Positions 59,501-64,000 of a stretch of 64,000 bases of DNA are shown one piece after another. Position 1 is the first letter of the stretch. The number at the start of each line of letters is the position of its first letter. The DNA is taken from contig JANPWX010000054.1 of assembly GCA_024734555.1 (NCBI GenBank), positions 4,314,287 through 4,378,286 of the forward strand. Reading direction: 5' to 3'. This DNA is from Trochalopteron elliotii. Taxonomy: Eukaryota > Chordata > Aves > Passeriformes > Leiothrichidae. Both the position numbers and the translations under genes were made by a program. The notes beneath the pieces are model-generated. The model was not told where the DNA came from, made no database searches, and was given only the letters and a program-made list of their open reading frames with translations.

Positions 59501-61589
59501 TAAGCTGTGGTGTTTGGTTGGCTTTTAGAGAAGAAAGCAGCCACAAGCTCTGTACCTTTCTGATCAATTTACCTTTTACTACTTTACCTGGCAGACTATT
59601 AAAAAGCAACAGTGCCAGCTAAATTATCAAAGCATGATATAAGCCCTTCATGCAGTTACAAACACTCCTGGACAGGCTTTTAACTGCTCTTGTCTGAATG
59701 TTAGACACTTCTAACCCAGCTGTGTGGAGCAGGGTGATTACAGGAGGGAAATTGTACTGAAGACAGGTAACTCTCTTCAAAGACTTGTTGAGCTTAGGTT
59801 ATGGCCACTGCTCTTGTATTCCTTGGAGTCTCTGTCTAAAATGGCTCATCTCTTGCAGGAGAGGCTGACAACAATGCTCAAGCCTTTGGGAGGCCTTTTT
59901 GCACTATGACCTTTGCAGTTGTGTCCTCTCTTGACTGAAGTGAACTGTGCTCTAACTCTGCAGTCCTATGATCTCTAGCCAAGTACTACATGGCTGGGGC
60001 AAGTCCTAATGATCAGGTTAATGAAGTACAATGAAGAGATGCTACAGAAAAATCGCAATGCATTTGAAAAGACATGGTTATAATACAAATCTTAATTTAT
60101 AAATATAAATGTGACTATAGAAATGCAAAGATGCCCACCCCATAAAATGAGAAAAAGACAATGCCAGGTGGGTGATGATTAAAGAGAAACAGGAAGCTGA
60201 TGGACCCACATCTATAACAACACGCCTGAGTTCTCCAATACTTGCAGTCATCACATTTCCTTCTCTGAATCTTGCTAAAGCAATACTGCAGTGCCACAAC
60301 ACAAAAGAAAACCAGTTGTTCAGTAAGTCTGATTTGTGGCAATACCATCACCTTTCTCATCTCTTATTTTACCATCCTTCTCCAGAGAATTCAAAATACA
60401 AATGACTAAAGAGGGAGGAGGAAGGGGGAAATTGGTTATGTGAAGAACATCCAAATCCTTTTTCTTTAGAATAGACAAAGGAAACATTTCACTTATACAC
60501 GGATGGAAACTTTACAAGGAAGGCAGTTTTTGGGTATAGGTTTGTTTGTTTCCCTGTCAGGTAATCTGCACAACAGTTATAGACACTGTGATAAAACAAA
60601 ATAATTATCCAATGTAAAAATAAACTTGCATAACACTTCATTCATCATTTTCTTTCTTACATTGAACAAGGCTGATCACAGTGATACGCAACAGCTACAA
60701 AAAGACTTCATTATTTGAGTTATCAGGCAAACAATACAACAAGAACTCAACAACTTGTAGCAACAACTCAAACCACCAGGGGAATACAAATTAAATTCCA
60801 GAAGCAAAGCCAACAGGAAATATTGGTGGGCCTCAAAAGAGCCCTCTCCCAAGTCAAATGCACACCCCAATAAAACACTGGAGATACTCCTGACACTTCT
60901 AGGTCAGTGTGTCCTTTCCATGCCACTTCACCTTGCAGCCGTCTCAAGTATATGTGAAGAGCTGGTTGTCAGCTTAGTACTAGTCCATGCCTGATACAAT
61001 CTGCACAACAGATTGTAGAAGTCCTAAAAAGAGATTTTATGTATTGCCTAGAGGCTTTAAAATCCGGTAAGTAGAAGAAACTGCAAGTTGCAGATTAGTT
61101 AATGCTATTAAAAGGGACAGTCATCCTAAAGGATAGTTTCGCACTGAAATGTAAAACTTGCTAAAGCAAGTTAGTTTCTTTTCCAGCTGAAGCAAGAGCC
61201 AGCAAATCCCTGCCTGATATTAGGATAATTGGGACGTCGGGAACATTCATTAGAATGACAATCCAAGAGTGCTTTGTTAAAATACAAAACTCTATTTGCA
61301 TTTGCTGCTCATAACACTATTGAGCACAAACCAGATGTTACTTTCATATTCAAAATTTGGAGACTTTGTTTGAAGTAGCCACACATTAGGATAAAAACAA
61401 AACAAACCAAGAAACACAAAGAAAAATACCCTCCACCACCTGAAGAAATAATTTTAAAAAGCTCCTATTTGGAATTCTTGCTAGGCAACAATTGCAATGA
61501 AATTACGTGGTATGGAGGACTCTCTAGCCTGAGTACCCAAAACTACTGCTGGTACTGCAGAGAGAACCGAAGCAAGGAAAAATTACAAG
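56591..61589. other. Non-coding DNA, nothing recognised
   Basis: AT-rich unique sequence. No exon with convincing splice signals was found between the CR1 copy and the CpG island. Confidence 0.5.
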
Positions 61590-62217
61590 GGACCAAATTC
61601 GCTGTCCTTCCTTCACGGCCCTCGCCCAGGGGTGTCTCAGGGGTCAGAGGGACATTTCCTGATGCACCAGCACGGGCAGTGCCCCCCAAACCCCCCGAGC
61701 TCCAGACAGGGAGCGGCGCGGCCGGGACACGGCAGAACAACGGAAACAACAACAAGCCGAGGAACCTTAAGATCCCCAGCCAAGTCATCCCAGAGAGAAA
61801 AAAGCAAACAAACAAAACCCACAGCAGCAAATTGTTTTTAATTCTACCCATATGCACAGTACTGTTCCTGGGCAACCCTTCCAACACTCCCGAGGCATTG
61901 CGAACTCGCAGCTATTACGAAGCCTCAGTCATCCCTACTCAAGAGTTCGCATTGCTGCCGCTGATTGACGCCGCTGCTAACTAGAGCTGAGCCCGCCAAG
62001 CATCGCGCATCGCGTGGCCGAGAGAACGCATGACGTTGCGGGAGCGCCGCGCTCCTCCGCCGCCGCCCTAGCACGGCACGGACCAGCACGGACCGGCGCT
62101 GCTGTGCCCAGCCCCGCGCAGGATTCCCCGAGCAGATCCAGCGGCCCTTTCCCGTCCCGGTCCCGAGGAAGGGAAAAGAGAGGCGCGTCCCCGGCGGCGT
62201 TTAAATAGCCCGCCGGC

Positions 62218-62227
62218 GTCACGTGAC
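62218..62227. promoter_or_regulatory. GTCACGTGAC E-box (USF / TFEB-type palindrome)
   Basis: An exact 10-base palindrome containing CACGTG. This form is the core of the CLEAR element bound by MiT/TFE factors in lysosomal-gene promoters, and it also suits USF1/2. It lies 10 bases from an inverted CCAAT box and 10 bases from a TTTAAATA element, inside the CpG island, so it is likely functional. Confidence 0.7.
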
Positions 62228-62237
62228 CCGCGCTGCC

Positions 62238-62242
62238 ATTGG
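62238..62242 (-). promoter_or_regulatory. Inverted CCAAT box
   Basis: ATTGG on the + strand in the context GCCATTGGCC, the usual NF-Y site form in TATA-poor CpG promoters. Confidence 0.55.
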
Positions 62243-62340
62243 CCCGCGCTGCCCGGTGCGGCGCTGTGAGGGTGTCCTTGGCTCGGCAGCGGCAGAAAGC
62301 GCTGGAAGGACCCTGAGCTATTTAAATACCACCAAGGTTT

Positions 62341-64000
62341 TAAGCTGGCCGCACCAGCGTGTTTGGTGTGATCGGTAATACAGTTTTCTGGCCCTCAGCC
62401 TTCTAGCACTTGCTGGCAGCAGAGCTCTGGCTTCGTAGCTCTGGGTGGTGAAGCGGCGTAGCGTGAGGAGATGATGGCGTGCATTCTCCTGAAGGGAATG
62501 AGCTACCTGGCATTCCATCATGGAAAGGCTAAGCCAGCTGGTTTGTCAAAAGCTAAAGCATGTGCACGAAGCTGACTGGGTGAAGGGTGGTAAAACCACT
62601 CTATGTAAAAGGGAGGAACCAGACCCACTTCTCTCTCTGAAAGTCGACCAGGGTCTCGCTGCCAAGGCTCACCCAGAGATCTAAGTAGAGGTTGAAAACA
62701 GCAAAAGTTGTTATGAATATCCATTTGACCATAGAAGCTGATAGCATTCACCCAGTAAATGTTCCTGTAAAATAGGAAATAAAGTACAGAACTCATTTTT
62801 TCCACACTCCCTAGCCTGCTGCCGACAGGACTACTCCAGCTTCACCAGCTGTGCATGGAACTGAACTGACATGGTCGTGTTTCCTTGCCACTTGCATTTT
62901 TGATATTCTGTCACCATTTCTCTTGAAGTCCCTTACCATGAAAGCAGATGGCATTTTTTAGGTATTCAAGGAGCAAGATTTAGGGCTATGTGCAAGATGA
63001 CTTCCCTTTTATGGCCTTTTCCCAATATTAAGGCATCACTCAGTCACAAACTCTTTATCTAACCTTGTAAATACTTAAGTTTCTGTACATAAAATTGCAC
63101 ATGCTCTCAAGTTTGGCTGTGCTGCACACACTCAGCCACCCGTTTGTGACAGCAGAGACCTGCCTTATGTCTGGATTGGACTCAGAACCTGCCAGTGCTC
63201 ACAGAGGCTTTGGTGCCCATTCCGTCTGCTGGGCAGATTCTGTGGCATGCAGACTGCAATGGCTTAGGAGCACAGAGTCAAAAGGGACCTCCTAACCCGC
63301 AGGTCCTGGCTCCAAAGCTTTTTGTTAAAAATTCCAGAAATGTCTCTTGTAGACAAGTCCAAGCAGCATCATGCAGGGGGGGAGATACACTGCCTTGTGC
63401 CCAAATGTGCTGTATTTTCACACCATTGACGCAGTAATAATAGAGTCCTGGGGCTAATAACATCCCTATAAAAGCAGTGGCTTTCCTAAATAAAGCTCCC
63501 AGATGAGCCTGCTGTGGTATCATGACTCAGTCTGTAGAAAAAGGTAGAAAACAAACCTTAATACCTGCTCATGATCTGATGCAGAGACAATTCCCATTTG
63601 GCTCCATATCTGTGTTTGGCTTTATGCTAAGTGGATTAGCAAAACACCAACCAAACACATCTGAATTTCATGCTCTTTGGTTTTTCTGTCAGCTTACTAA
63701 CACACGTTCTCCACAGAATTCAGATTTTCCTCTTGTGTGAAAAACATAATACATCAAGTGCAGATTACTGTGTGTACCTTGCCAAAATCCTACCTGAAAC
63801 TAAAGCCAAACTGCAATGCTGCAGAAGTTAGTAGAAATATTGTTCCAAAGTCAAACAGAATATCAAAATAAATAAATTAAAAAGTCTTCCTGATCTCCCA
63901 TGGGTACCTTAGAAGAAACATGAAGGCTTGAGATTAACATGGTGTAAACACAGTGCAAATAAACCATGTGATTTTGAGCTTTCTGCTATAGTTCTGCAGA
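62341..64000. other. CpG-island shore and non-coding DNA
   Basis: GC content falls back to background by about 62550. If a plus-strand gene starts at the island, this is its first intron. A + strand ATG at 62471 opens only about 35 codons. No repeat family was recognised. Confidence 0.45.

Larger units (their letters stand above)
61590..62340. promoter_or_regulatory. CpG-island promoter, direction uncertain
   Basis: GC content and CpG density rise sharply here, peaking over about 61980-62300, against AT-rich surroundings. Clustered promoter motifs include GTCACGTGAC at 62218-62227, an inverted CCAAT box (ATTGG) at 62238-62242, TTTAAATA at 62200-62207, a CRE-like TGACGTTG at 62031-62038, and TATTTAAATA at 62319-62328. 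On the minus strand TATTTAAA (62200-62207) would place a start near 62170, and several short upstream ATGs follow. On the plus strand, a transcript starting near 62240-62350 could end its first exon at a GTGAGG donor near 62463. No first coding exon could be established either way. A bidirectional promoter is plausible. Confidence 0.8.

Noticed and set aside
61469..61984. 171-codon plus-strand frame and overlapping 114-codon minus-strand frame at the CpG island edge
   Set aside because: GC-rich DNA lowers stop frequency in all frames, both strands are open at once, and no domain or splice evidence favours either.
1..64000. CRISPR arrays, rRNA genes, bacterial operons or plasmid features
   Set aside because: None of the hallmarks is present; the window is vertebrate nuclear DNA.

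Overview
This window is vertebrate nuclear DNA, almost certainly from a bird and most likely a songbird. The evidence is several fragments of CR1 LINEs (the dominant avian retrotransposon), LTR types I recognise from bird genomes, AT-rich non-coding DNA throughout, and one GC-rich CpG-island promoter near the right end. There is no bacterial-style gene packing, and nearly all open frames are short and accidental. Species and chromosome cannot be fixed from sequence alone.

Layout: 1-5.6 kb is non-coding with CR1 scraps. At 5634-5923 sits a foldback element whose 92-93 bp arms flank a decayed tRNA-Glu(CTC)-like core. From 6 to 20.6 kb is unique intron-like or intergenic DNA with one weak candidate exon (11308-11407, minus). 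At 20656-21217 is a solo LTR, and at about 22.1-22.65 kb a CR1 3' end. At 26223-26524 (minus) is a candidate 3'-terminal coding exon with a nearby poly(A) signal. At 27565-34391 lies a complete, minus-strand, env-less endogenous retrovirus: two LTRs, a GTTAC target duplication, a tRNA-Lys1,2 primer binding site, gag, pro, pol and a polypurine tract. A plus-strand CR1 tail (34.7 kb), a second solo LTR (37303-37853) and another candidate minus-strand terminal exon (40864-41097) follow. From 41 to 61 kb there is little except a CR1 fragment at 56.1 kb. At about 61.6-62.35 kb is a CpG island with an exact GTCACGTGAC E-box, an inverted CCAAT box and two TTTAAATA elements. It could serve a minus-strand gene running into the window, a plus-strand gene leaving it, or both.

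The most striking signal is in the provirus. The two LTRs differ by 23 substitutions, and all 23 are C (5' LTR) to T (3' LTR) on the window's + strand, that is G-to-A in the viral sense. In 22 of 23 the changed C follows a pyrimidine. There is no other substitution, only a poly(A) length change. The gag and pol stop codons I located are TAG, TGA or TAA, the products of G-to-A change at Trp TGG codons, and the protease and integrase active-site acidic or glycine positions carry changes of the same type. This is the footprint of cytidine-deaminase (APOBEC/AID-type) editing of minus-strand cDNA during one reverse-transcription event. The copy probably arrived dead and is much younger than its raw LTR divergence suggests.

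The candidate host exons rest on splice-site, open-frame and poly(A)-signal reasoning only. I recognised none of the protein fragments and assign no gene names.
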